Source: Nymphaea colorata
Lineage: Eukaryota > Streptophyta > Magnoliopsida > Nymphaeales > Nymphaeaceae
Reading direction: 5' to 3'
Length of the DNA: 49,417 nt
Assembly (NCBI RefSeq): GCF_008831285.2
Contig: NW_022205262.1
Span: 1-49,417, forward strand
A model generated the notes under the pieces. It saw nothing but the letters and a program-made list of their open reading frames with translations, did not search any database and was not told the DNA's origin. Position 1 is the stretch's first letter; the number at the start of each line of letters is the position of its first letter. Both the position numbers and the translations under genes were made by a program. Of this stretch, positions 13,001 to 23,735 are shown one piece after another.

Positions 13001-15798
13001 GAAAGTTCACTATAAATGTAACAACAATAGCAAGGATCTAAGGGAATGAAATCACATGTTTGTATCAATATGGGTGAAACTACAAGGGATCAAACTATAG
13101 CATAAACCCCATTTGTATCCATATGAACTTGTCATTTAAATCATTTAATTTAGTCATTATAGATGTAATAACAAGTGAAACGCATTAGATATACTATAAG
13201 CGCGCAAATGAACGACTTGAATCTTATTTGTTTTCAAACAAACTTGAGATTTCGATCAACTAAATCATTCAATATGGATGCAACAACAAGTTAAGTACAT
13301 GCAATCAAATATGTGTGATCAAATGAATCACTTAAATAGCACACGTACTGATACGAACTCGTGATTTCAATACCTTAGGTCATTCACTACAAATATAACA
13401 AGTTAAACTCATTGAATTAAGTAAAAGGGATCAAACAAAAGCATAGATCCCACTTGTATCCATAAGAACTTGTGATTTCAATCATTTAAACCGTTCATTA
13501 CACATGTAATAACAAGTGAAACACATTAGATTAAATATAGGGGAACAAATTAACCACTTGAATCTTGCTCATTCTCACACAAACTTATGATTTCAATCAA
13601 ATGAATCATTCAAAATGTATGTATTAACAAGTTACAAACATTCAATTAAATATGCGTGATCAAATGAATCACTTAAATTCGACTCGTGTTTATACAAACA
13701 ACTGATTTCAATCGATTATATCGCGTACTATAGATGTAACGACAAATTGAATTCTTTCGATTAACTATTAGGGATGAAACTAATGCGTAGATACCATTTT
13801 TAACTATATGAACTTGTGTGATTTCAATCATTTAAACGTTCTTTATAAAAGTAATAAACGGTGAAACACATTAGGTATCAATTGAATGACTTGAATAAAA
13901 ATCTAATGCATGAATGTGATTAAACATGCATGTTGAATGATTTAGTGGATTGAAATCACAAGCTTGAATGACCATAAATGACATTTAAGTGATTTACTTG
14001 TTGTATTTTAGTTAATATAATTTGTTTCGCTAGTTATTACATCTATAATGAATGATTTAAATGGTTGAAACTAAAAGTTTATATGAAAAAAAATGAAATA
14101 AGTCGTTCATTTGATCGCTTATCATTACCTTAATGCGTTTCACTTGTTATTACATGTACAATTATTGATTTTGTTGATTGAAATCACAAGTTCAAATGGA
14201 TGCAAATGGGATCTATGCATTAGTTTGATCTCTTGTAGTTAATCCAATGTGTTGAACTTGTAGTTACATCAATAGTAAGGTTCCAATGAATTGAAATTAC
14301 ATGTTTGTAACAAAACGAGTGGGATTTAAGCGATTCGTCTAAGCATGCATATTTCATTGAATGTGGTTCATATGATCTTTTATAGTTAATCTAATGTGTT
14401 TTACTTGTTATTATATGTATAATGAATGATTTAAGTCAGTGAAATCACCAATTCATATGGACACAAATCGGATGTATACATTAGTTTGATGCTTGTAGTT
14501 AGTCCAATAAGTAGAACTTTTTGTTCGTATCAATGCGAGTAGGATTTTTGTAATTCATTTCATCACGTCTACTTAATTAAATGTATTTACCTTGTTGTGA
14601 CATCCATATTGAATGATTTAGTTGATTGAAATTGCAAGTTTGCATGGAAATAAATAAGAATCGGGTCGTTTGTTTGATACCTTAGAGTTAATTTAAAGTG
14701 TTTCACTTTTTATTACATCTATGATGAACAATTTAAATAATTGAAACCACAAATTTATATAGATATAAATGAGATCTATGAGTTAGTTTGATCCAATCAG
14801 TTCAACTCATTGTTACATCTATTGTGAATGATCCAAGGGATTGAATTCACAAGTACGCATCAATAGAGGTGGGATTTAAGTAATTCATTCGATCACACAT
14901 ATTTAATTGAATATACATAACTTCATCAAATGAATCACTTACATCCCACTCATATTTAGACGAACTTGTGCTTTAAATCCCTTAGAAAGTTCACTATAAA
15001 TGTAACAACAATAGCAAGGATTTAATGGAATGAAATCACATGTTTGTATCTATACGGGTGAAACTACAAGGGATCAAACTATAGCATAAACCCCATTTGT
15101 ATCCATATGAACTTGTCATTTAAATCATTTAAGTTAGTCATTATAGATGTAATAACAAGTAAAACGCATTAGATATAATATAAGCGCGCAAATGAACGAC
15201 TTGAATCTTATTTGTTTTCAAACAAACTTGAGATTTCAATCAACTAAATCATTCAATATGGATGCAACAACAAGTTAAGTACATGCAATCAAATATGTGT
15301 GATCAAATGAATCACTTAAATACCACACGTACTGATACGAACTTGTGATTTCAATACCTTAGGTCATTCACTACAAATATAACAAGTTAAACTCATTGAA
15401 TTAAGTAAAAGGGATCAAACAAAAGCATAGATCCCACTTGTATCCATAAGAACTTGTGATTTCATTTAAACCGTTCATTACACATGTAATAACAAGTGAA
15501 ACACATTAGATTAAATATAGGGGAACAAATTAACCACTTGAATCTTGCTCCTTCTCACACAAACTTATGATTTCAATCAAATGAATCATTCAAAATGTAT
15601 GTATTAACAAGTTAAAAACATTCAATTAAATATGCGTGATCAAATGAATCACTTAAATTCGACTCGTGTTTATACAAACAACTGATTTCAATCGATTATA
15701 TCGCGTACTATAGATGTAACGACAAATTGAATTCTTTCGATTAACTATTAGGGATGAAACTAATGAATAGATCCCATTTTTAACTATATGAACTCGTG
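4001..15798. repeat. Five full and one partial ~1.985 kb higher-order units (type B)
   Basis: The same phase landmark recurs at 4001, 5985, 7971, 9956, 11942 and 13929, giving spacings of 1984, 1986, 1985, 1986 and 1987 bp; the last unit is cut at about 15798. Each unit has roughly eight direct monomers, an orientation switch (in the second unit near 6970), then roughly eight inverted monomers, and a switch back just before the next landmark. Compared with type A, type B has about 865 bp extra between TTTTTGTTCG and AACTCATTGAATTAAG (4599-5462 in the first unit) and lacks an 82 bp piece present in type A (3236-3317). Confidence 0.92.
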
Positions 15799-16544
15799 GC
15801 TCAGATTCAGATCGGTTGAAGACTGGGTTATGGGGTCAAAGAGTGGACTCGGCAACTTGGCTGGGTTATATCATAAATTTTTATTGTGCATGTTTTCAAT
15901 AATTAATAAATGAAAGAGGTGAGTCTGTTGAGACTTCATATTTGATTTTATCATCAAATAAAAATAAATGACATGTAATATGAGTATGTGTGTATATTTA
16001 GTAAAGTATACTACATTTCACAATTCAAAAACTACAAACTTCAGTATTAACCAATGCACAATAAAATAGAAAACGTACTTAGTTGACAATCCCAGCTAAC
16101 TCGGCGGGCTTTGAATCGCAATAAAGGGACGATCCAAGCTGACTTGGGCAAGTACTCTTTGCAATACTCCATTCAGATCTCTCAAGTCCTCAGAGCTGCC
16201 ATTTGATCTTCCTACCGACCTGTACTCCATGTTCTATTCCCTGGACATTTTCTCTTCCCCTTTTGTAAACACCTCAAATTTTTTCAAAATTTTTGAAGAT
16301 CCAAAACCCAAGTTCAGATCCAAATCGAGCATTTTAGATCCAAAATTCGAATAGCGTTTGAAACGAAAAAATTTGAGCGTCGCGTGTGCATGGACGAAAA
16401 TGTGTTTTTAAACGCAAGTTGCACGCTTGAGTGAGGCGACAATCAACTAAACCAAAATTGGATTTGGAGCGAGTTTGGAATCGCTCAAAATGGAGTCGAC
16501 CACACATTTGTAACAAAAAAGAACCATTTCAATAATTTTATTTT
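15799..16544. other. Non-repeat flank of the satellite, no gene seen
   Basis: Composition changes sharply at the array end. I see no coding region. GACTCGGCAACTTGGCTGGGTTAT near 15850 and CCCAGCTAACTCGGCGGGC near 16091 are weakly inverted relative to each other, so a small terminal-inverted-repeat element of about 280 bp is conceivable but not supported. From about 16270 the sequence is low-complexity, rich in AAATTTTTGAAGATCCAAAA-like words. Confidence 0.4.
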
Positions 16545-16898
16545 ATGAACAACATTTATTTATTTTACTATTTTATGAAATTTAAATTTAAAAAAAAATT
16601 GCGACCTCGCGCTTTGGCAACTATGCGATCGCGTAGACGCGCGATCAAACCCCTTTCCCCTCTCATTTTGACAAAAAAACCACTCTTTATGGGGCATTTT
16701 TTACCATTTTTAGTGGGCATTAGCCCTGCCCACATCAAAAAATGTTTTCTTGCAGGCCTAATGGCCAATCCCACCTATTTCAATCCTATTTCTTTTACAA
16801 AAAAATTGAAAATAAGTCAAAATTAGTTGAAATTCCTATGAAAATGTTATAAAATTTTTTAAAAAAATTGAATTTTGGGTTTTGGCTCCAAAATCCTC

Positions 16899-17108
16899 TA
16901 TAAATGCCCCCACATCCCCCCTCTTCGGCAAGAGTTAGCCCTTGGAAAAACTCTAGTGTATTCTCACTTAAAGACTTAGAGTTTTTCCCTTAGCTCTCTC
17001 TCTCCTTCTTCCTCTTTCCATTTTTCTTCTTTCTCTCCAACTTGGAGTAAGCTACAACTCTCTTGGAAACATCATATTCATTATTTTGGAGATTATTTCA
17101 AGGTAAGT
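16899..17108 (+). promoter_or_regulatory. Candidate TATA box, pyrimidine-rich leader and splice donor
   Basis: TATAAAT sits at 16899-16905 after CCAAAATCCTC. About 30 bp downstream begins a non-coding leader that turns strongly CT-rich (about 16995-17045) and ends at CAAG/GTAAGT (donor at 17103-17108). This order is typical of a plant RNA polymerase II promoter with a 5' UTR intron, or of an LTR promoter. No open reading frame follows and a tandem repeat starts about 90 bp downstream, so the driven gene or element is lost or unrecognised. Confidence 0.4.
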
Positions 17109-17190
17109 CCAAGATAATTTCAAGTACGGTTGTTCATTTTCTTAAGTTATTTCTCATTAGAGGTATGTAATCATCATCCCTCCCATTTCT

Positions 17191-17690
17191 CTCTTATTTT
17201 CTTTCTTCTCATCTTCATCTCTCCATGACCAAAAGAGATAGCACCCAACTTCTTTTTAGAGACAAGAGGCTATGCTCAAGTGCACCAAGAGTATGAAAAG
17301 ATGAGATGATTTTTCATTTCATGATTGAATCATGTTTTCTCTTTTATTGAATATAGCATTGTTTTTCTTTCTTCATTTTCTTCTCATCGTCATCTCATGA
17401 CAAAAAGAAATATCACTCAACCTCTTTTTAGAGAAAAGATGCTATGCTCAAGTGCAACAGGATCATAGAAAGATGAGATGATCTTTCATTTCATGATTGA
17501 ATCATGTCTTCTCTTTTATTGAATGTAGCATTGTGTTTCTTTCTTCCTTTTCTTCTCATCTTCATCTCTCCATAGCCAAAGGAGATAACACTCAATCTCT
17601 TCTTAGAGGTAAGAGGCTATGCTCAAGTGTACCGGGGGCATGAAAAGATGAGATGATCTTTCATTTTATAGTTACATTATGCCCTCTCTC
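17191..17690 (+). repeat. ~174 bp tandem repeat, three copies
   Basis: The phrase GCTATGCTCAAGTG recurs at 17269, 17441 and 17616, giving periods of 172 and 175 bp. Each copy also contains CATCTCTCCATGACCAAA-like text, AAAAGATGAGATGAT and TTTCATTTCATGATTGAATC. Copies are perhaps 80-85% identical by eye. The array lies just downstream of a possible splice donor, so it may be an expanded intron or an LTR/leader repeat. Confidence 0.85.
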
Positions 17691-17699
17691 TTAGTTGAA

Positions 17700-18660
17700 T
17701 CTTTCTCTTTCCATCATCCTCTCTCTCTCTCTGTCTCTTTCCTTCCTTGAATATTGTCTATATATCATCCATGCATAGTTGCTTGGATTTTCCTTTTATA
17801 TGTGAACATATGGTGGGAATGAGAGTGTGGTTAGGGGTTTTTTATTTTTATCTTCATATCAACTTTTGAGGTTGGGACTTGTCCAACCCGAGGAAAATCC
17901 TCACAAAAATGTACATGTTAATGTGCATTTGTATGTCATTTTGTGCTAGTTTCCTTTCTAATCAACCAATTAGGTACCCTAATGAGTGCCTCATTATATT
18001 GCTTGATTTCTTTCATACCCACCGGTGGAAGAAAAATATCCCTTGTGACAAACCAAATAATAACATTCCATATTTATATAAATCATATTTTCTAAAACGT
18101 TTTTAAAAGAAACCTTCTAATGCGGCCTTAGCGACTTAGCTTAGACTCTTGCATGAGTCCAAGCTCTCCTCCGGCTCACATTAAACTTGAAGTTGGTAAT
18201 TTTAAGTTATTCCTTGATTTCTAAACTTGTGAAGGCACGCATGTATATACATATTATATATATCCATGTGTGCATAATAATCTCCCCATCTTTCTCTCTC
18301 TATGCTTTCATTTTCCATTTTACAAATTTTCATATGTGCATGAATGCGTATGCATATGTGCTCTATTTCCTCTCTTTCAAACATTTTATTCCTCTTTTCA
18401 AGACAAATATCTTCCCTTACAGAATTTCCTATACATACCATATATACGTATGTATATTTTTCTTTTCCTCTAATGCCTCTCTTTCTTTTCAAATCAATAC
18501 ATCTTTTTCTCTTAAGCTTTTATATATGTGTATATGTGACGGTATGTACACATATATGCATGTCTTTCTCTATCTCTCTCTCTTTCTTTTCATCAGAGTG
18601 TTTTATCTCTTGTATTCCTTTTAACATTCTCCTCTCATGATTTTTTTGTTTACCGACTTC
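17700..18660. other. CT-rich and TATA-rich low-complexity DNA
   Basis: Contains stretches of CTCTCTCTCT and alternating TATA/CATA words such as GTATATACATATTATATATA. Open frames here on both strands are biased low-complexity translations with no family resemblance, so no gene is called. Confidence 0.6.
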
Positions 18661-18661
18661 A

Positions 18662-18988
18662 TTAAGACCACAAACCAAGTAATGACCCAATATTGGAATC
18701 ATGCTTGATGGTCTACAATCCAATCTCCTTTCAAAAAAAAAAATTTCCTTCTTACATACGATAATTATAAAAACAAAAATCTTAGATGTATGTTGTGGTA
18801 GGAATGAATTTAGATGAATGTTGTGGTAAGAATGTTTTACATTCTTCCAATCATATAGGATGAATGTATCCATGCCTTCACCTTCACTCAATATCACTTA
18901 TGATCACAAACACCACTCCAACAAACTTAAGCAAGATGAGATGAAGCTCTAACTGGGTGGTAACTGATTTCTTGGTTTGTGGTCTTAA
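18662..18988. repeat. Segment bounded by an 18 bp perfect inverted repeat
   Basis: TTAAGACCACAAACCAAG at 18662-18679 is exactly reverse-complemented at 18971-18988. Between them lies a short direct repeat (AGATG.ATGTTGTGGTA.GAATG near 18785 and 18813). The size (327 bp) would suit a MITE, but no target-site duplication is evident and nearby similarity outside the 18 bp is weak. Confidence 0.35.
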
Positions 18989-19498
18989 GAGAACACTAAA
19001 ATGTCTTCAAAATGATTTCTCAAACTTTCCAAAGGATATTTTCAATTTTGTGTTCCCCAAAATATTTCACATTCTCAAGCAACTCTTCAAGAGTCATATT
19101 AAAAGTTTGAAACATCAAACTTTTAATATTTTTTATACCGCTTATAGAATAAAAAAGATGTTTAAGTTAAAACGAAATGCACCAATGATAAACATAGCCC
19201 TTGGGTTGATTACCCCCGGTAAAGGCGCCGGGAATGATTGATCCTCGCACCGAAGGGCGAGTCCCTTTCTTTCTTATTTCAAAACAAAACCTCATTTTTC
19301 TGGAGCACTCCAAAACCAATGAAAATTTTGGGATGCAAACACCTTTCTTCTCTTTTCCCAATTTTTCTAGTTTCCCCAATGATTTAGTTAGAGGCGTTAG
19401 GAAATTGACACATAAAGATGATGCTCCACCTTGATGTGGAACTCAGGAAAGCACACAGCTGAAGGTTGATAGAAAAAAACCAAAAAGGTGAAAAAAAA
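18989..19498. other. No gene recognised
   Basis: A mixed-composition stretch between the inverted-repeat segment and the HMGB fragment. GATTACCCCCGGTAAAGGCG near 19208 is locally GC-rich. I looked for the second half of an HMG box on the minus strand here and did not find it. Confidence 0.4.
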
Positions 19499-19504
19499 AC
19501 TCAC

Positions 19505-19623
19505 AAAAAGATGAAGAAGGAGCTAGGCATTTGCCTGGGCTTGTTAGGGTCCTTCCCTTTCCCTTTCTTAGCAGCTCTCTTCCCAGCTCCGTCGCTCCCA
19601 GAGACCTTCATCTTTGTTCCCAT
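19505..19623 (-). pseudogene. HMGB-type protein, isolated N-terminal exon
   Basis: On the minus strand an ATG (19623-19621) opens a short basic peptide: a Lys/Arg-rich lead (GKRAAKKGKGK) followed by DPNKP, then PSSFFIF. This matches the start of the HMG box in plant HMGB chromatin proteins, normally DPNKPKRP-SAFFVFM-E-FR. The KRP part is altered here to RQM. Open sequence ends exactly at TT/GTGAGT (donor at 19504-19499), which fits a phase-2 intron in the codon after FxF, where I recall plant HMGB genes having an intron. No following exon (the EEFRK.FKE...KW part) is visible at lower coordinates, and no acidic tail. Upstream on the same strand is a plausible non-coding leader with CAGG just before the ATG. 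HMGB proteins bend DNA and organise chromatin in the nucleus; this fragment cannot make a full HMG box. Retention of a donor argues against a processed retrocopy. Confidence 0.6.
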
Positions 19624-19829
19624 CCTGAAATCACAAGTTACTCCATCTGATCTCCCAAAAACCTCAAAAAAAACCATAGGAAAACAAAATCTGATTTCCT
19701 TGTGGTGGGCAATGGTGCAACCTTGTGTCGAGTTCAGACAAGGAAGAGAGTTATGGATTTTTTTCGTTTTTTTGGCTTCCCTCCTTCATTGCCTTCTCCA
19801 ATCATCTTGAGACTCTTCATTTCTTTGCG

Positions 19830-22440
19830 GTCTTCTTCGTTGATTTGATCCTTGTGTGAAATTTTTGGAATAATGTTTTTTATTTCTTTCATAAATTTCC
19901 ACTTCTGTATTTCTTCAGTCCTATCAATGGCTTTTGTGATTGCAATCGGATTTGGTGTTCTTTCCCTTGTTGCAATCGATTTTTTTCTCCGACCTTGAGT
20001 TATGTTGATTGATTATTAAAATGGATGAAACCAAAGGGATTGTGCCGATGGATGAAAGCAGCTATGCTCTTCCTCCGTTCTTTCCAATCCCAATGTATAA
20101 AAACAAATTCAAAATTAGCATACAAATTCATGAGATCGCGATGCATAGAAGCTTGATGAGTAAAAAAAAAAAACCATAATTTTACTTCTTAAAAATATGT
20201 TTAAAAATGTGACCTTTTTAAACAACAAAAATTTGGTTGAACACGCCTATGAGCTGATTGTTCACACCCCACTTATCACGGCGTGGGCTGGGAAGTTTGC
20301 AAGTGAAGCAGGAAAAATCAAGTTTTTCTTAAAATAGATTTTAAGAGAAAGGGAACCTCCCTTGCCACCATTAATGGGGGTAATCGATACAAGATCTGAA
20401 TTTTCTCAAGCTTGACAAGTTTTTTGTTTTCTGCACCATATGTGAGGATTGGAATTCAGATTTTTAAAGTTCATTTCAAGCAAAGACTTGGATTTGATTG
20501 AAAATATTTCTGTACTTCAAAATTTTGAAGATTGGGAGTTCATCCTTGAAAAGTAATTTTTTAATTAATCATTGATTTTTAGCAATTGAGCCTTGAGTTG
20601 ATCCCAAAAATTGCAATTTAGAAATGGAAATTGAGAATCAGAATATTGGATTTTGAATCAAATTGGGGATTCGGTAAATTTGAAGCTTTCTTCTTGAAAC
20701 TAGGATCTTGGAATTGAAAATTGAAAGTTTGACCTAGACTTTAGAATTTCAAAGACAGTTTGGAATTTTAGGTTTGAAATGTGACTTGAAAATTCTTGGA
20801 AGCCTTGGACCCAGAATTCTGTTTAGAAGCGACAATTGAATTTGGAAAAATTGGATTGAATAGTTTAAGTCTAGCTGAAATTTTTGAGAATCGGATCTTT
20901 GGGATTGAAATTTTGGGTTCAGAATGGTTGGAACTCGACCAATTCAGAATTTTTGAAAACATCTTTGGTTTTAAGATTTTGATATTTGGATCTAGTTTTG
21001 GTATTTTGAGAGATTTGATTTGATTAGGTTGGTTTTGATCTTGAAATGAGATTAGAAAATTGGAAATTGAGAGAACAAGTCTAGTTTTAGGAGAATTTTC
21101 CTGATTGGAAAAATTGGAATTTCCATTTTTTTTTTGAATTTTATTCAAGGTTATGAAAATTTGTTTCAGTAGATTTTTGGATTTGAAAATCGGTTTGATT
21201 TTGAGAAATATCCAATGGAATCATTTTGAAAGTTCAGGTTTTATGTCCATGTTGAAAATTTTGTGCTTCTGCGTCAAAATAAGCAAGGTGGTCAAGTTTT
21301 TGTCATAATATGACTTAATCATGGTAGCAACTCCAACTTGATTCACCAAGATTTTAGTGAATATTAGGGGGTGCATTCATGAAGTGAGTCCATGTATGTA
21401 TGAAATAAACTATATGATATTCATGCTTGACTTTATTTCTCTCCATGCATAATTAAATTTGATCTCACATACACATAGGTCCATCATGGAGGTGGAAAAT
21501 ATAAGATGTTCCCCAATCCCATCCTTGATGTGGAGGAGGTGTTTGGAGGTGCTGTCTCTGAGCTTAGGTTTTGAAATTTTAGTTTTGGAAATAGGATTTC
21601 AAAATTCATTTGATAGGCTGATTTCAGCTCATTTTTACTAGATCCTAGGCAAAAGGAATTCATTTGTTTGAAAATTTGGATGAATTGAGCTTTGACAAAT
21701 TTTCTCTTTGGGTAGCAATATCAATTTTGTGAACTCCTCTAGGAAGAAACATTTTGAAAATTGATTCTTGAATTTTGATTTTGGAAATAGCTTGACTATA
21801 TTGATTTTGGAAAATGGCATCATTTTGGGAGATGGTTGGATTTTTTGAAATAGGTATTGCCGAATGGGTTTTGTAGAAAATTGAATTTCTTTTGTGTTTT
21901 GGACTTGATCAAAGTCTTTATTAATTGCTGATTTTCAAAATCATGGTAATTTCTGAAAATTTCACCAACACACTAGACAGAAGTGTCGGTGTAAGGTATC
22001 ATTGGCATGATCTAAACATAGGTAAACATTGACTATTATCAACGTCCTCTCACATCGGAAATAATCTATTATTTCAAACATGTTAGTGGCCTACATAAGA
22101 ACTCTACTGACAGCAGGACTGTCCATTGGTAAAATATGACTTTTCATCCATTTAAATAATTTGGTGGACACTTGATGAGTGGCTAAAAAGGTGGGGACGA
22201 GAAACATTCAAATATCTAAATAAAATAGTCAAATAATCAACATAATATTCTACGAATAAGTCACTTGAATTAGAGTGGTCAAATTTGAGTGAAAATCCGG
22301 CCACAAAGTGCTGGAATCCGTGATAACAAAAATTAGGGTAAAATGGGGGTTTTGTAATTGTGTAGACATTTTATATAAATTACTAAATCAAGTTGAAGGT
22401 ACTAAGGTGAACAAACGTTCCAAAATTTCACGTGAAACCT
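19830..22440. other. Low-complexity intergenic DNA, no gene seen
   Basis: About 20400-21950 is made of degenerate TTTTGAAAATTGGATTTTG-like words that look like ancient repeat or intron decay. Open frames of up to 126 codons are strongly biased and carry no family motif. Nothing recognisable on either strand. Confidence 0.5.
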
Positions 22441-22603
22441 CATTCCTGGCTTGCCGCAACAACCATGGAGAGCCTCCATGATCCACCTTGGCTAAAGTTA
22501 AACAAGGGCACTTGCAAGTGATCTAGGGACAGTCATCATATCTTGGCTATGAGGGAACCCTTTACAAGCAGATGACAAGCTCAGCAGTCTGCTCTCACCT
22601 ATG

Positions 22604-22779
22604 CAGGGGCAGAGCCAAGGGGGGGGCCCCTCTTAAAAAAAAAATAAATTTACAAGTAAATTTTAGAAATTTTCACTTGTCTTATATAAAAATTTTAAAA
22701 AATTATATTTCGGCGCATGTCAAAATTTAAAAACTTTAATTCGGTCCCCCTCATAAAAAAATTTCTAGCTCCACCCCAG
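22604..22779. mobile_element. Small MITE-like element with CAGGGGC termini
   Basis: The left end reads CAGGGGCAGAGCCAAGGGGG and the right end, reverse-complemented, reads CTGGGGTGGAGCTAG. The interior (176 bp in all) is A+T-rich. The ends resemble the CAGGGGCGGAGC terminal motif that I associate with hAT-like non-autonomous elements in plants. The flanking 8 bp (CACCTATG and TACTTGGT) match poorly, so the target-site duplication has decayed or the boundaries are slightly off. Confidence 0.55.
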
Positions 22780-23320
22780 TACTTGGTAGCTTCAACCACC
22801 ACCAGGAAGGCATACGAGATTGAAGTAGTCGTCAAATCCCTGTCTGAGCATCCTTCATGCTTCTTCGCGCCTCCCTGTAGCCAAGCAATCATTACTTACC
22901 GACTGGCTGATATTTGCAGGCCTTCTTCCATGGATTATGCAAGAAGACGTGCACGTTAGATCCTAGAGAGCACGATACTTGGGACTTGGATGGTGAGAGG
23001 CCCACTCATTGGTCCTTGCGAACTAGTCCCATTTTAAAGGGAGTGGGTTGATGTCGTCCCCACTTAACTTGCATCTGTCACTCTACCCTTGAACCGGGTC
23101 CTACCTGCCACACTTGACAAGAGCCATCATACATGTTCATGGAGGCATCTCATGGTCCAGACCTTAGTATGGGCCACACGCTTCTCAACTCTTGCCTGCA
23201 TCTACTTATTGTAGCATGTCTGTCTGCCTCAGGAAGAAGTTAACCCAGCAACTCTACAGTCAAGAGTGAACCGGCCATGCCAGCCCAGTGCCCAACTCTA
23301 GCAACAAGGCTTGGAGTGAA
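22780..23320. other. Unassigned, higher G+C than neighbours
   Basis: Sequence before (22440-22603) and after the MITE-like element looks formerly coding (fewer homopolymers, balanced composition). An open plus-strand stretch at 22717-22959 ends at a stop, but I recognise no domain in any frame. Confidence 0.35.
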
Positions 23321-23324
23321 AGTG

Positions 23325-23440
23325 CAAGCTATGCATTAAAGGAGAGGAGGATATTTTGGTAACTTATTAAAAAAATGTCTTTTATAGTCTTTTTACTTTT
23401 TTCTATTTGCAATTTTGTCTTTATAAAAAGTTCGCTTAAT
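23325..23440 (+). repeat. LTR-like segment, copy 1
   Basis: Contains ATTAAAGGAGAGGAGGATATTTTGG and then a T-rich run ending TTTGTCTTTATAAAAAGTT. The same order of words occurs at 25768-25870. This text is typical of the U3/R part of copia-type LTRs. Identity between copies is roughly 70% with a 10-12 bp indel, so it is old. Confidence 0.5.
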
Positions 23441-23735
23441 GTATCTGTACCGATTCAAGCCAAAAGACAATGCTTTCTATTTGACCCAAACAGCACTGCA
23501 TTTATGATTTATACATGGTACCTGCTGGTTTGGGACCAAATTCACATAATTGGTATTTGTTTTCAATTACAAAAAATCAAATGAGAGAGACTCTGTTGAT
23601 TTATTTATGCATAAATGGTATGCCAGTTCAGTTCAACAACACTTCAGTTTGCCGAACCCAAATCAAACAAGAGGGAGAGGGAGAGAGAGGAAGAAGAGGC
23701 AACGAAATGGAAACACACATATTTAACCAAAATAA

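Larger units (their letters stand above)
395..15798. repeat. Satellite array with palindromic higher-order repeats
   Basis: About 15.4 kb of A+T-rich tandem repeats. The monomer is ~110-115 bp; landmarks are GAAATCACAAGTT, GGGATCTA.GCATTAGTTTGATC, ACTTGTTATTACAT and AATGATTTAAATGATT. Successive direct monomers start near 661, 772, 886 and 999. After a run of direct monomers the same landmarks appear reverse-complemented (AACTTGTGATTTCAATC, ATGTAATAACAAGT), then direct again, so orientation switches twice per higher-order unit. Units of ~1.19 kb come first, then units of ~1.985 kb. Later units differ from each other by only a few percent by eye, implying recent homogenisation. No gene lies in the array; the short open frames are chance. 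The left edge abuts a broken copia integrase; the right edge is abrupt inside a monomer (ACTATATGAACTCGTGG). A centromeric, pericentromeric or subtelomeric role is possible but nothing in the sequence proves one. Confidence 0.95.

Noticed and set aside
395-15798. CRISPR-like array or protein-coding repeats
   Set aside because: Repeats are contiguous ~113 bp monomers without unique spacers, orientations alternate, and all six frames are full of stops. It is a eukaryotic satellite.
18187-18640. Several overlapping open frames up to 145 codons on both strands
   Set aside because: They come from CT-rich and TATA-rich low-complexity DNA; the translations are Phe/Ser/Tyr-biased with no domain.
20768-21148. 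Asn/Lys/Ser-rich open frame
   Set aside because: Lies in repetitive TTTTGGATTTGAAAA-type sequence; translation bias follows nucleotide composition.
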